Origin: Alphaproteobacteria bacterium | GTDB taxonomy: Bacteria > Pseudomonadota > Alphaproteobacteria > UBA828 | Length of the DNA: 64,000 nt | Reading direction: 5' to 3' | Assembly: GCA_022823305.1 (NCBI GenBank) | Contig: JAJDXK010000018.1 | Coordinates: forward strand, 1-64,000 | In this document: one piece after another, positions 27,403-36,196 of the stretch | How the letters are laid out: each line of letters opens with the position of its first letter | Numbering within the stretch: the first letter of the stretch is position 1 | The notes under the pieces: generated by a model | Databases searched by the model: none | Told to the model about the DNA's origin: nothing | The model's input: only the letters and a program-made list of their open reading frames with translations | Position numbers and translations under genes: made by a program

Positions 27403-27534
27403 TTGTTGACCGCCCGGACCTTTGTAGGACTTGACCAGTGGGAAATTGCACCCCAAGACCATTAGTAGTATTTCGTGAGCTTCTAGTTGATCTTTGAGTT
27501 TCTGTATCTCGACGTCACGCTCATCATCAGTCAT
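27310..27534 (-). CDS. Small protein of unknown function (74 residues), transposon cargo
   Basis: Start MTDDERDVEIQKLKDQLEAH at 27534, overlapping the stop of the upstream gene by eight bases. The N-terminal third is a charged helix with heptad-like spacing; the rest ends KSVLKKLDEFS. It is the last of three same-strand cargo genes. No family is recognised. Confidence 0.5.
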   Translation of the reverse strand: MTDDERDVEIQKLKDQLEAHEILLMVLGCNFPLVKSYKGPGGQQLLSKLLGREGLSPSVVTAAKSVLKKLDEFS

Positions 27535-27802
27535 CGTTCTTCTCCTCACTTTCATCAGGTCCAGATTCAACGCCTAGATATTTTTCCTGTATCTCCAAAA
27601 GGAGCTTTTGTAGCATTCTATCTGTGATGAGGCAACGGTAGGCGCGCTTGTGCCCGCGGAAGTAAACATCATTGCTGGCTCTTCGCTCTATACCGCAGTA
27701 GATATATAACTCGAAACACTCACGATCGTGCGCGTAGAGTCCTACATCTTCGACGTTGATCTCTTCGACGGTACGACGCATCATGTTAATGTTTTTAGGC
27801 AT
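27527..27802 (-). CDS. Small protein of unknown function (91 residues), transposon cargo
   Basis: ATG 27802 is chosen because GGGAGGAAC lies at good distance. The product begins MPKNINMMRRTVEEINVEDV and contains CFELYIYCGIERR and an acidic tail (DESEEKNDD). No family is recognised. It sits 20 bases after the membrane-anchored protein and overlaps the next gene, so the three form an operon. Confidence 0.55.
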   Translation of the reverse strand: MPKNINMMRRTVEEINVEDVGLYAHDRECFELYIYCGIERRASNDVYFRGHKRAYRCLITDRMLQKLLLEIQEKYLGVESGPDESEEKNDD

Positions 27803-27822
27803 CGCATGTTCCTCCCACACAA

Positions 27823-28302
27823 TCAGTTACGGACTAGCTTTTTCCATACAAAATCCAATACGTAAGAGTCAGGATCGCTCTGGTCTTGATATATGGTGTA
27901 GATGACATCGTACATTTTGATTTCATTGGTCCAATACCCGTCAATAAACTGGTCCACGATACCTTGCTGGCGTGCATACTCTATATCCCTAGTCCCCACC
28001 ACAAACGTTTTGCATCGTATATATTCAGCATCGTGATTATTTTCTATCATCACTCCATGCGTGAGATATAGTGAACTCAAGTCCCAAGGAGTCAAATATT
28101 GAGAGAGTGGTTCTTGTTCCCAAGCGCTAACGAAGTGTTCATGGATCATCTCCATTACGTTCTGCCGCGCGATTTCATCGGCACAATTTGGCAAGTCTAA
28201 ATGATCTGCGTGTATTTTCTTGATGGGCAATGCTAGAGCTACGAACGCCAGCAGAATTCCAATAGACAATATTATGCACTTGAGGCAGCGAGATACTGGC
28301 AT
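27823..28302 (-). CDS. Membrane-anchored or secreted protein of unknown function, transposon cargo
   Basis: The 159-residue protein starts MPVSRCLKCIILSIGILLAF, with one hydrophobic segment at about 9-26 acting as a signal or anchor. The remainder is soluble, rich in Asp and Tyr, and ends DFVWKKLVRN. ATG 28302 is preferred over ATG 28320 because GGAG lies seven bases upstream of it. The first codons overlap one copy of the GCCAGTATC motif that recurs in this region. No family is recognised. Confidence 0.55.
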   Translation of the reverse strand: MPVSRCLKCIILSIGILLAFVALALPIKKIHADHLDLPNCADEIARQNVMEMIHEHFVSAWEQEPLSQYLTPWDLSSLYLTHGVMIENNHDAEYIRCKTFVVGTRDIEYARQQGIVDQFIDGYWTNEIKMYDVIYTIYQDQSDPDSYVLDFVWKKLVRN

Positions 28303-28320
28303 TTGGTTTCTCCATCCCAT

Positions 28321-28632
28321 TAGAGCCGACCCGGCTGGTGCCGGGCCGTTGCCAGTATCTCTCGGGAAAGAGAAACTCCCCGCCTATTCACCTTTAGGTC
28401 AGGGAGCTACCCCAACCTTGGATCAAGGTTATTTTATTCAGCGGGCGACCCGACCTAGCGGGATGCCCGAAAGATACTGGCAATCGTATTGTTAGTTCCT
28501 TTTTCCCCACTGTCAAGGAACCCTGCAACCCACTGAAGCAACACAAGGATTCGCTGATTGACATGCTTCTCGCTCCATGTAATGCTGGCGCATCATGCCA
28601 GTATCGTTCCAGTGTACGGGAGGGAGAGTGCA
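28321..28632. other. Structured intergenic region of the transposon
   Basis: This is about 310 bases between the divergent cargo operon and the transposase gene. It contains nested inverted repeats: CCCGGC-TGGT-GCCGGG, an 18-base pair of arms at 28349-28366 and 28466-28483 with one mismatch, and AACCTTG-GAT-CAAGGTT near 28414-28430. The 9-mer GCCAGTATC occurs four times in alternating orientation (28292, 28351, 28473, 28597). It may hold divergent promoters, a structured RNA or internal transposase sites. Confidence 0.5.
28349..28483. ncRNA. Candidate structured RNA or small nested inverted-repeat element
   Basis: Arms TTGCCAGTATCTCTCGGG (28349-28366) and CCCGAAAGATACTGGCAA (28466-28483) pair over 18 bases with a single mismatch and enclose about 100 bases with an internal 7-bp stem. 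No target duplication flanks the arms, which argues against a mobile MITE. Expression is unknown. Confidence 0.3.
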
Positions 28633-29487
28633 ATGAATCAGCTATCGAGGGAGAAGCGAAAGCTGATATTACACTTGCTTGTCGAGGGGTTATCTATCAG
28701 AGCTATTTGTCGAGTAGTTGGTGTATCTAAATCTACGGTTACAAAACTATTGATAGACGGAGGCAAGGCTTGTCAGAAATACCACGACAGAAAGGTGCGC
28801 AGGCTAAACTCGCTGGTGATCCAGTGCGATGAGATATGGTCATTCATCTATGCCAAGGACAAGAACCTGCACAAGTGTATAGCCGCTCCAGCTTGGGCGG
28901 GCACCGCATGGGCATGGACCGCGATAGATGGTGAGAGCAAGCTAATAATCTCCTACCGGGTGGGAGATCGGTCGGCAGAGACCGCCATCGCCTTCATGCA
29001 GGACGTGGAATCGAGGCTGCTGAACAGGGTACAAATAACTACCGACGGGCATCCGGCCTATAGGGACGCCGTGATAGAGGCGTTCGAGGGGGACGTAGAT
29101 TTTGCTCAACTGGTAAAGACCTTTGACGATAATTGCCCCGGTATAAATCTAAGGACGGTAGAAGGCGATCCACAGGAGAAGGATATCAGCACGTCATTTG
29201 TAGAGCGACAGAATCTAACCATGCGAATGGGTATGAGGAGATTTAGCCGCAAGACCAATGCTCACTCTAAAAGTCTAGAAAACCACTGCTACATGATAAG
29301 CCTGTATTTCGTCTACTATAATTTTATCCGTATCCACGAGACCTTGGGAACCACGCCCGCACAAGCCGCCGGGGTGAGTAAAAGGATACGAGACCTAGAT
29401 TGGCTGGTTAGATTGATAGATAAAAATGCGCCGAAACCTAAGCGACCCAAGAGATATAAGACTAGGAAAAAGAGACGTTGTAAATGA
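28633..29487 (+). CDS. IS1-family transposase
   Basis: The 284-residue transposase starts MNQLSREKRKLILHLLVEGL, with an N-terminal helix-turn-helix (SIRAICRVVGVSKSTVTKLL). The catalytic domain contains VQCDEIWSF-type QCDEIWSFIY (first Asp), QITTDGHPAY (second Asp) and STSFVERQNLTMRMGMRRFS (catalytic Glu). It is a single uninterrupted frame, like the ISMhu11-type branch of IS1, rather than the frameshifted two-frame IS1. ATG 28633 follows GGGAGAG. It is apparently intact. Confidence 0.88.
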   Translation: MNQLSREKRKLILHLLVEGLSIRAICRVVGVSKSTVTKLLIDGGKACQKYHDRKVRRLNSLVIQCDEIWSFIYAKDKNLHKCIAAPAWAGTAWAWTAIDGESKLIISYRVGDRSAETAIAFMQDVESRLLNRVQITTDGHPAYRDAVIEAFEGDVDFAQLVKTFDDNCPGINLRTVEGDPQEKDISTSFVERQNLTMRMGMRRFSRKTNAHSKSLENHCYMISLYFVYYNFIRIHETLGTTPAQAAGVSKRIRDLDWLVRLIDKNAPKPKRPKRYKTRKKRRCK

Positions 29488-29575
29488 CTAGTATAAGGTA
29501 GCTAATTTATAGTGTTGACGGATAAATGGGATTATGGTAGCTTGGCTTAGTTTTCTATTCAAGTGAGGATGTGAC

Positions 29576-29740
29576 GTGAGCGACGACAAAGAAAGGCCCA
29601 CAACTCCACCGCGCCCTCAACCAGATGAGATTATTCCGTTTAGAAGGCGCGACGAGAGAATTGGCGATGACATACACGAGTCAGAGTGGGAACCGCCAAG
29701 GGACGAGGATGTACCATTGGATAGGGAAGAATCAGACTAG
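29576..29740 (+). CDS. Small acidic protein of unknown function (54 residues), transposon cargo
   Basis: GTG 29576 follows GAGGAT. The product MSDDKERPTTPPRPQPDEII is Pro-, Asp- and Glu-rich, probably disordered, and ends two bases before the next gene, so the two are likely co-translated. No family is recognised. Confidence 0.5.
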   Translation: MSDDKERPTTPPRPQPDEIIPFRRRDERIGDDIHESEWEPPRDEDVPLDREESD

Positions 29741-29742
29741 AG

Positions 29743-30318
29743 ATGGCAACTGACCAAAACGAATGGGGGTATAAAGCGAAAGGTATTTTACACGACTGCG
29801 ACCGCAGTGCCAGATACCATGTCTTGCGCAAGGCTTTTTACAGCCGCATTCATAGCTGGATGATGGTGATTGTCGTATTTAGCGGCAGCGCGGCGGCGGC
29901 AATTATTAGCAAACAACTACTAACAGACAGTCCGCAGATAATTCTCATAGTACTGATACCTACACTAATGGGAGCGATTGATCTAGTGTGGAACCCTTCG
30001 GGGCGGGCTAGGGACCATGAGGTATTGGCAAGGAGATTTTATTGGGTCGCAAAACTGGTTGATGTTGAGAAAGCAGATCAGGATCAAGTCAGAGAATGGA
30101 ATAATAGTTTGTTGAGCGCATATGAAGATGAGCCCGACATTTTTCATGCCCTAAACGCGGAATGTTATAATGCTGCCACAAAAGCTCTTGGCGTTGACAA
30201 GAAGAAGTACAAGACTATTGGTTGGTGGCCCAGACTGTTTCGGCAATGGATACGGTATACAGCAGAGGATTTTCCGACGCGCGAGAGAAATGAGAGCTTA
30301 AAGTCAGCTTTAAGCTGA
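29743..30318 (+). CDS. SLATT-like protein with two membrane helices, transposon cargo
   Basis: The 191-residue protein has a soluble N-terminus, two hydrophobic segments (about 38-56 and 65-83) separated by a short loop, then WNPSGRARDHEVLARRFYW and a helical C-terminus. This layout and the AxxHEVLARRF segment resemble SLATT domains, two-helix membrane modules proposed as pore-forming effectors in SMODS/SLOG-type immune systems (family knowledge). No nucleotide-sensor partner is seen nearby. It ends 20 bases before the right inverted repeat. Confidence 0.55.
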   Translation: MATDQNEWGYKAKGILHDCDRSARYHVLRKAFYSRIHSWMMVIVVFSGSAAAAIISKQLLTDSPQIILIVLIPTLMGAIDLVWNPSGRARDHEVLARRFYWVAKLVDVEKADQDQVREWNNSLLSAYEDEPDIFHALNAECYNAATKALGVDKKKYKTIGWWPRLFRQWIRYTAEDFPTRERNESLKSALS

Positions 30319-30337
30319 TTTTCTACTACATTTTCGG

Positions 30338-30371
30338 CTTATCTTTCTATCTTTCAAAGCAACCCAGTACC
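30338..30371 (-). repeat. Right terminal inverted repeat of the transposon
   Basis: Perfect reverse complement of 26974-27007. The outer bases read GTACC on the plus strand and are followed by the target duplication. Confidence 0.9.
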
Positions 30372-30379
30372 CCCATTCG
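30372..30379. repeat. Target-site duplication, right copy
   Basis: CCCATTCG, identical to 26966-26973. The interrupted DUF4062 frame resumes at the next base. Confidence 0.85.
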
Positions 30380-31135
30380 GAAGGCAGCCAACTGGTAGCT
30401 GCTAATGTTGATGACTCAGCTGCTTCTTCCGCGAGTTCTCAGACTGAAGGAGCACTACGAGAAGACGAGGAGGAGCCGGGGCTATTGGATTTGGAAGATG
30501 AGATGACCGAAGAATTCTCAGCGTTGGGTGAAGTAACTGATCGAATTGGGGAAGCTACAGCAGAGATTGGGGATCACATCACTCAAAGAGCTACAGAAAT
30601 TAAGCAAATAGATCAGACGGGATCGACAAAAATGACGCGGACTTCCTTGCGACGTGTAATCACAAAAGCTGCTTCTGACATGGACAAATATGTGTCACGT
30701 ATGGACGCAGAGTTACCTCTCTTTAACAAACATTTTAAAGCTGGTATGGCGGCGTTTACCGATGCCGTGCCAATTTTGATGAGCCTTTCAAGAGAGAGTG
30801 ACAGTGGAGAAGATCGAGAAAGGCTGCGACTAACTATTAGGGAGCTACGCGAGACAATGAGCAGTTCAGCAGACAGCCTTGAGAGCTTTAGAGATGCTGT
30901 ATCCTCGCTGCCCTCAATGACCACAAGAATGAACCGTTCTAGGAGACAAACAGCAAGAGTTCTTCAGAAGTGGATTGGAGAAATTCGCAGCGCACAACTA
31001 GAATTGGCGGATGTAGAGCGCCTGATTGAGTTGGAGCCGCAAAAAATAGAGATTGCCCCAATGTCCCGCGGGGCGCGGGGTGTCAGGCGATGGCGGCGAC
31101 CGGCTCGTAGCCCGGTTCCTGCTCCGCCCCGGTAA
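30380..31135 (+). pseudogene. 3' part of the interrupted DUF4062 gene, coiled-coil region
   Basis: Removing the transposon and one target copy joins codon 187 directly to GAA at 30380 in the same frame. The continuation is an acidic, Ser-rich linker (EGSQLVAANVDDSAASSASS), then long charged helices (EVTDRIGEATAEIGDHITQR; LQKWIGEIRSAQLELADVER) that look like a coiled coil or helical bundle. The last 23 or so codons (after about 31062) are high-GC and antisense to the lpxC 3' end, so the natural C-terminus was probably lost at the island border. No catalytic motif is seen in this half. Confidence 0.65.
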
Positions 31136-31982
31136 GCCGCCAGGCCTCGGGATCGCCCAGCAGGGCGGAGAGCAGCGCGTGGTTCATGCCGTGGCCAGTG
31201 CGCCGGCAGTGGACATGGCCGAGGATCGGCGCGCCGGCGAGGTAGAGGTCGCCGAAGCAGTCGAGCGCCTTGTGCCGGGCGCACTCGTCCGGATAGCGCA
31301 GCCCGTCCTCGTTGAGGGGGCCGTCGTCCCCGATCACCACGGTGTTCTCCAGCGAGCCGCCGCGGCCCATGCCGGCGGCGAGGATGCCCTCCACATCGCT
31401 CTCGCGGCAGAAGGTCCGCGCCCGCGAGAGCTCCGTGCGGAAGCTGGTGCGCGTGGGCTCGAACAGCACCGACTGGTGACCGAGCATCGGGTGGTCGAAG
31501 TCGATATCGCAGCGGAGCGAGAAGCTCTCCGCCGGAGCCACGCTGATCCAGCGGTCCTCGTCACCGAGCTTGACGGGCCTGAGCACCTCGATCGCGCGCC
31601 TGGGGGCGCACTGCTCCACGATCCCCGCACATTCGATGAGGAAGACGAACGGCGCGGCGCTCCCGTCCATGACGGGTACCTCGTCGCCGTCCAACTCGAC
31701 CACCGCGTTGTCGATGCCGCATCCGGCGAGCGCCGCCATGAGGTGCTCGATCGTCCGCACCGAGGTCCGGCCGTTGCCGATGGTCGTGCAGAGCCGGGTG
31801 TCGATGATGTTGGTGTGAATCGCCTCGATCATCCGGGTCGAGCCGGAGGGAAGGTCGCTGCGACAGAAGACGATGCCGGTGCCCGGCGCCGCCGGGTGCA
31901 GCTCCATGTGCACCTTGCGGTTGCTGTGCACGCCGATGCCGGTGCAGTTGATGGACGATTTGAGGGTCTGCTGCGGAATCAT
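31083..31982 (-). CDS. lpxC: UDP-3-O-acyl-N-acetylglucosamine deacetylase LpxC
   Basis: This 299-residue zinc enzyme performs the committed step of lipid A synthesis in the cytoplasm. Diagnostic segments are INCTGIGVHSNRKVHMELHP, TIEHLMAALAG (zinc His) and RHKALDCFGDLYLAG (zinc Asp and catalytic region), with GHGMNHALL near the end. The start is at MIPQQTLKS (31982), with only a weak ribosome site. It is the last gene of the dcw direction and sits 230 bases after ftsZ, so it may have its own promoter. The low-GC island begins about 20 bases beyond its stop. Confidence 0.95.
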   Translation of the reverse strand: MIPQQTLKSSINCTGIGVHSNRKVHMELHPAAPGTGIVFCRSDLPSGSTRMIEAIHTNIIDTRLCTTIGNGRTSVRTIEHLMAALAGCGIDNAVVELDGDEVPVMDGSAAPFVFLIECAGIVEQCAPRRAIEVLRPVKLGDEDRWISVAPAESFSLRCDIDFDHPMLGHQSVLFEPTRTSFRTELSRARTFCRESDVEGILAAGMGRGGSLENTVVIGDDGPLNEDGLRYPDECARHKALDCFGDLYLAGAPILGHVHCRRTGHGMNHALLSALLGDPEAWRLTGAEQEPGYEPVAAIA

Positions 31983-32212
31983 TGTTGCCCTTGTGCGCTG
32001 CCCCCGATCTCCCGTATCGGGTCGCCGCAGCCTCGGCTGACCGGCCGGGCCGCAGCCGACGGTGCGTTTGCCGGCCCGGCCCGATGCCGCCGCAAGGCGG
32101 GATCGGCAACCCGAATCGCGGGCGATGGTGGCAAACGCGCCGCCGGTGCGCAAATCACTGTTTGTTACACTTTGTTACCGCTCTGTCCGGTCCGTACCGC
32201 CTCGTTCGAGCG

Positions 32213-34060
32213 TCAGTTGGCCTGGCGGCGGAGGAACGCCGGGATGTCGAGCGGGTCCTCGGTGCCTCCGGGCGCCCTGGTGGCCTGCGAGTAGAAGTCG
32301 AGGGAGGGCTCCTCGGCCGCCGCCGTCGCAGTCTTGCGCGCCTCCCCCGTCAGCTTCGGCGGAGACGCAGCGGCGGTGGTCGGCGCGGTCGGCGATTCGG
32401 CCCGGAGCCGGGCCTCCAGGCCGCCGCTCCTCGGGGCGCCGGGCTTCGCGGCCGGCGCCTCCGCCTTGGCGCGCGGCGCCTCGCCGGCGGAGGTGGTCTC
32501 GCCGTCGTGGCCACCGTTCCGCCGTGCCCGCCCGGTGCCGGTCATGCGCTCGAAGAGCGAGGGCCTGCCGGGGGGTGGTGCTTCGCCCTCACCTGCGCGA
32601 CGCGGCGCGGGTGCCGGCCTCTCGAGCGGAGGGCTCATCTTCTTCTCGGGCGCCCTGGCCTGGGGATGGCCGCCGCGCGCCACGGGCCGGCTGGGCTTGG
32701 CGCCGGCATCCGACACCTTGGCGCGGGCGACGACACCGCCGCCCGCGCTCGCGGCGACCGCCTTGTGCTCGGGCTTGGCCCGCGCTTCCGTCGACGGCGC
32801 ACCCTGTGCCCGCGGCGCAGGTGAAGGGCGCGGCGTGGTGGAGAGCGCCGGCGCGGGGCTGAGGGAGCCGCCGGCGACGGCCGCCGATTCGGCGACCTGC
32901 TCGGCCACGGGGATGACGAGGTCCGGCGTCTCGCTTCCGACCGGGCCGGTGGACGGCTCGGGTGTGGACTCCGTCTCCGCGCTCTTGCTCTCCGCGGCCG
33001 ACAGCGCACCGCTGCTGCCGCTCGTGCCCTTGCGGTCGGAGAAGCCGAGCACGTGGATGTTGTCGGTGGACTCGGGGAGCGGCGCGCGAACCTCGCCTTC
33101 GTCGATGCCGGTGGCGATCACGGAGACCCGCATGTGGCCGTCCATCTTCGAATCGAGGCTGGTGCCGAAGATGATGGTGGCCTCGTCGTCCACGTCCTTG
33201 CAGATCCGCGTCGCTGCCTGGTCCACCTCGTGGAGGGTGACGTCGGTGCCGCCGGTAACGTTGATGAGGACGCCGCGCGCGCCGTCGATCGAGGCGTTGT
33301 CGAGGAGCGGGTTGTTGATCGCCGCCTCGGCCGCCTCGGTGGCGCGATTCTCGCCCTCCGCCTCGCCGGTGCCCATCATGGCCTTGCCCATGGTGCCCAT
33401 GACGGTGCGGATGTCGGCGAAGTCGAGGTTGATGAGCCCGGGATTGACCATGAGGTCGGTCACCCCGCGCACGCCGGCGTGCAGCACGTCGTCGGCCATG
33501 CCGAAGGCATCCGCAAAGGTGGTCTGCTCGCTGGCGACGCGGAACAGGTTCTGGTTCGGAATGACGATCAGCGTGTCCACGTACTGGTGCAGCTCCTGGA
33601 TGCCGCGCTCGGCGATACGCATGCGCTGCGAGCCCTCGAAATGGAAGGGCTTGGTGACGACGCCGACCGTGAGGATGCCATGCTCCCGCGCCGCGCGGGC
33701 GATCACGGGCGCTGCCCCGGTGCCGGTGCCGCCGCCCATGCCGGCGGCGATGAACACCATGTTGTTCCCCTCGAGATAGCCCTGAATGTCGTCGAGGGCC
33801 TCCTCTGCCGCCACCTTGCCGATGTCGGCGCGGGCACCGGCGCCGAGCCCCTGGGTGATGTTCACGCCGAGGCGGACCCGATGCTCGCACAGCGACTGGT
33901 AGAGCGACTGTGCGTCGGTGTTGGCGACGACGAATTCGACGCCCTCCAGCTCACCCTCGATCATGTTGTTCACGGCATTGCTGCCGGCACCGCCGATTCC
34001 GAAGACCGTGATGCGCGGTCTGTTTTCTGGATGCCTTTCCGGCACGAAATCGATGGTCAT
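32213..34060 (-). CDS. ftsZ: Cell division GTPase FtsZ
   Basis: The 615-residue tubulin homologue forms the division ring. The GTP signature GGGTGTG is at 109-115, and the synergy-loop region follows normally up to about residue 335. A very long Pro/Ala/Ser-rich linker (about 335-595) then leads to the conserved C-terminal peptide [12 protein letters not shown], which binds FtsA and other partners. Long linkers are common in alphaproteobacteria, but this one nearly doubles the protein. ATG 34060 is preceded by AGGAGG. Confidence 0.96.
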   Translation of the reverse strand: MTIDFVPERHPENRPRITVFGIGGAGSNAVNNMIEGELEGVEFVVANTDAQSLYQSLCEHRVRLGVNITQGLGAGARADIGKVAAEEALDDIQGYLEGNNMVFIAAGMGGGTGTGAAPVIARAAREHGILTVGVVTKPFHFEGSQRMRIAERGIQELHQYVDTLIVIPNQNLFRVASEQTTFADAFGMADDVLHAGVRGVTDLMVNPGLINLDFADIRTVMGTMGKAMMGTGEAEGENRATEAAEAAINNPLLDNASIDGARGVLINVTGGTDVTLHEVDQAATRICKDVDDEATIIFGTSLDSKMDGHMRVSVIATGIDEGEVRAPLPESTDNIHVLGFSDRKGTSGSSGALSAAESKSAETESTPEPSTGPVGSETPDLVIPVAEQVAESAAVAGGSLSPAPALSTTPRPSPAPRAQGAPSTEARAKPEHKAVAASAGGGVVARAKVSDAGAKPSRPVARGGHPQARAPEKKMSPPLERPAPAPRRAGEGEAPPPGRPSLFERMTGTGRARRNGGHDGETTSAGEAPRAKAEAPAAKPGAPRSGGLEARLRAESPTAPTTAAASPPKLTGEARKTATAAAEEPSLDFYSQATRAPGGTEDPLDIPAFLRRQAN

Positions 34061-34098
34061 GATGTCCTCCTCTAACGTGTTTGCTGTTCCGTGTGTCC

Positions 34099-35334
34099 TC
34101 AGAAGTTGCTCCTCAGCCAGCGGCCGAGGCGCAACAACGGGTTGGCGAAGGGCCCGGCAGGCTCGTGGCGCGCGGGCCCGGCCCAAGGCTCTGCGTGCTT
34201 GCGCGCGGCGTAGACGAGCAGGCCGGCGCAGGTTGCGAATTCGGGACCCGATACCGCCTGCGCGAGACCGGGCAGCGAAAGGGGGCGGGCAAGCCGGATC
34301 TGCTTGTCCAGGATGCGGCCGGCGAGCTCTCCCAGACCGGAGGTCTGGCTCGCGCCACCGCTGATGACGACCCGGCTGCCTGTCCACTTGTCGAGCCCGC
34401 TGGCCTCGATGCGCGTGCGGGCGAACTCGAAAATCTCCTCCAGGCGGGCGTGGACGATGCGGGCGGGCATCGCTCGGGGCACCTGGTGGCCCGGGCCGGA
34501 GCGGCCCTCTTCGGGACCGATCTCCGGAACCTCGATGTCCCCGCTTCCGTCGGTTGAATCGATTGCAGGACTGCCGTGCAGCCGTTTAATGCGCTCCGCG
34601 CTGGCGAGCGGGGTCGACAGTCCCTGGGCGATGTCGTTGGTGACGTGCTCGCCGCCAATGGGAACCGTCTCCGTCCAGGCCAGGTTGCCGCCGCCGAAGA
34701 TGGCGAGCTTGGTGGTGCCGCCGCCGATGTCGATGCAGGTCGTGCCGAGGTCGATCTCGTCGGAGACCAGGCAGGCGAGGCCGGAGGCATAGGCCGCCGC
34801 GACCGGGGCGGCGATCTCCAGGTCGCAGCGGGAGACGCAGGTGAGCAGGTTGCGCAGGCTGCCGTGGGCGACGCTCACCTGGTGCAGCCGGACGCGCAGG
34901 CTGTTCGCGAACATGCCGCGCGGGTCCTTGATCCCGGAGACCCCGTCGAGGGCATAGTCGATCGGCACCGCGTGCACGATGTCGCGGTCGATGTCGTCTT
35001 CCGACGTCTGCAGCCGGTCGAAGGCGCGCTGGATGTCGCGCTCCACGACCTCGCGCCCGCCGATGTCCACGTCCGCGTCGGCGAAGCTCGAGCACGGCAT
35101 GCCGCCCGAGGTGCCGACGAAGACGCTGCGCACGGTCTCGCCGGCCATGCGCTCGGCGCGGTGCACGGCGGTGCGGATCGCGCCTTCGGCCGCCTCCATG
35201 TCGACCACGCGGCCGGCGTGCATGCCGGCGGCGACCTCCTGGCCGCTGCCGATGATGGCGAGCGCTCCATCGGCATCGCGGCGGGCGACGAGGCAGGCCA
35301 CCTTGGTGGTTCCGATGTCGAGGGCGGCGATCAC
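34099..35334 (-). CDS. ftsA: Cell division protein FtsA
   Basis: The 411-residue actin-like protein anchors FtsZ to the membrane. [12 protein letters not shown] is the phosphate-1 motif and [16 protein letters not shown] is phosphate-2. The C-terminus [12 protein letters not shown] is an amphipathic membrane-targeting helix. The GTG start at 35334 follows GAGGAGCC. It lies 38 bases before ftsZ. Confidence 0.95.
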   Translation of the reverse strand: MIAALDIGTTKVACLVARRDADGALAIIGSGQEVAAGMHAGRVVDMEAAEGAIRTAVHRAERMAGETVRSVFVGTSGGMPCSSFADADVDIGGREVVERDIQRAFDRLQTSEDDIDRDIVHAVPIDYALDGVSGIKDPRGMFANSLRVRLHQVSVAHGSLRNLLTCVSRCDLEIAAPVAAAYASGLACLVSDEIDLGTTCIDIGGGTTKLAIFGGGNLAWTETVPIGGEHVTNDIAQGLSTPLASAERIKRLHGSPAIDSTDGSGDIEVPEIGPEEGRSGPGHQVPRAMPARIVHARLEEIFEFARTRIEASGLDKWTGSRVVISGGASQTSGLGELAGRILDKQIRLARPLSLPGLAQAVSGPEFATCAGLLVYAARKHAEPWAGPARHEPAGPFANPLLRLGRWLRSNF

Positions 35335-35356
35335 GTTACGCGGGCTCCTCGCCTCG

Positions 35357-36196
35357 TCAGGTCCGGTCGTCGGCCGGCGGCACGGGCGGCCGGGCGCGCA
35401 GGATGGTGCGGTCGGGCAGGCGCAGATCGACCACCGCGATGTGCTCGTCGAGGAGACGGCGGTCGCTGATCTCGCGGACGAGACGCGCCCATGCGGGCCC
35501 GATCTCGCTCTCCGGCAGCTTGGCCTCGAGGCCGCTGTCGAAGTGGAGGGTCCAGCGCCGCCCGCCGATCCAGATGGCCGCCTTGACCCGCCCGGAGAGA
35601 GTCGGGTCGGTCGCCATCGCATCGAGCAGCGGCGGCATGCGCAGCAGCGCGCCGTCGCCCACGATCACCGGCAGGTGGCCGAAGCGGGAGACGGGCTCGG
35701 CACCGATCTCGACGCCGGCGCGGTCGACCATCACCAGCGTCCGGTTGCGCTGCCAGAGCGCCACCGGCACGCGCTCGACGACGCGCAGGTGCAGCGTGGA
35801 CGGCAGGCGGCGCTCGACGCTCGCGCTCTCGACCCAATCCATGGCCTGAATGCGCTCGCGCACGGCGTCGAGATCGACGGCGAAGATGGGCGTGCCGATC
35901 TCGACACCGGCGGCGGTGCGGATCGCGTCGGCCGAAACCCGCTCCTGTCCTTCGGCGCGCACCTGCTGCACGGTCATGCCTGCATCCGCCGTGACCGACA
36001 CGAAGCCCGCCTGGATGTCATCGCCGACGCCCGCAAGCGTTCCGGGCCGGACGACCCAGATCAGCGCGGCGACGAGGGCGGCGGCGCAGAGCCCGTAGGC
36101 CGTCCGCCTGAGCATCCGCCGCGAGGCGAGAGGCGGCACGCCCCGGCGGGTGCTGCGGCGCGCGGCCTTCTGCTTCTGCGTGCCGAAGAGGCTCAT
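35357..36196 (-). CDS. ftsQ: Cell division protein FtsQ
   Basis: The 279-residue bitopic protein has a basic cytoplasmic tail, one membrane helix (ayglcaaALVAALIWVV region, about 32-50) and a periplasmic POTRA domain (SADAIRTAAGVEIGTPIFAV; MDWVESASVERRLPSTLHL). ATG 36196 is chosen because it overlaps the ddl stop (ATGA); ATG 36205 is also in frame. It links the FtsBL complex to septal synthesis. Confidence 0.93.
   Translation of the reverse strand: MSLFGTQKQKAARRSTRRGVPPLASRRMLRRTAYGLCAAALVAALIWVVRPGTLAGVGDDIQAGFVSVTADAGMTVQQVRAEGQERVSADAIRTAAGVEIGTPIFAVDLDAVRERIQAMDWVESASVERRLPSTLHLRVVERVPVALWQRNRTLVMVDRAGVEIGAEPVSRFGHLPVIVGDGALLRMPPLLDAMATDPTLSGRVKAAIWIGGRRWTLHFDSGLEAKLPESEIGPAWARLVREISDRRLLDEHIAVVDLRLPDRTILRARPPVPPADDRT

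Larger units (their letters stand above)
26974..30371 (+). mobile_element. IS1-family transposon, 3,398 bp, carrying cargo genes
   Basis: It is bounded by perfect 34-bp inverted repeats starting GGTACTGGGTTGC (26974-27007 and 30338-30371) and an 8-bp target duplication. It contains a full-length IS1-type DDE transposase (28633-29487), a SLATT-like membrane protein, several small genes on both strands and a structured intergenic segment. Single-gene IS1 members are normally 0.7-1.3 kb, so this one is large. Identical ends and an exact duplication indicate a recent insertion. Confidence 0.85.

Noticed and set aside
28349-28483. A nested MITE with 18-bp ends
   Set aside because: No target duplication flanks the arms, so a structured RNA or regulatory repeat is at least as likely.
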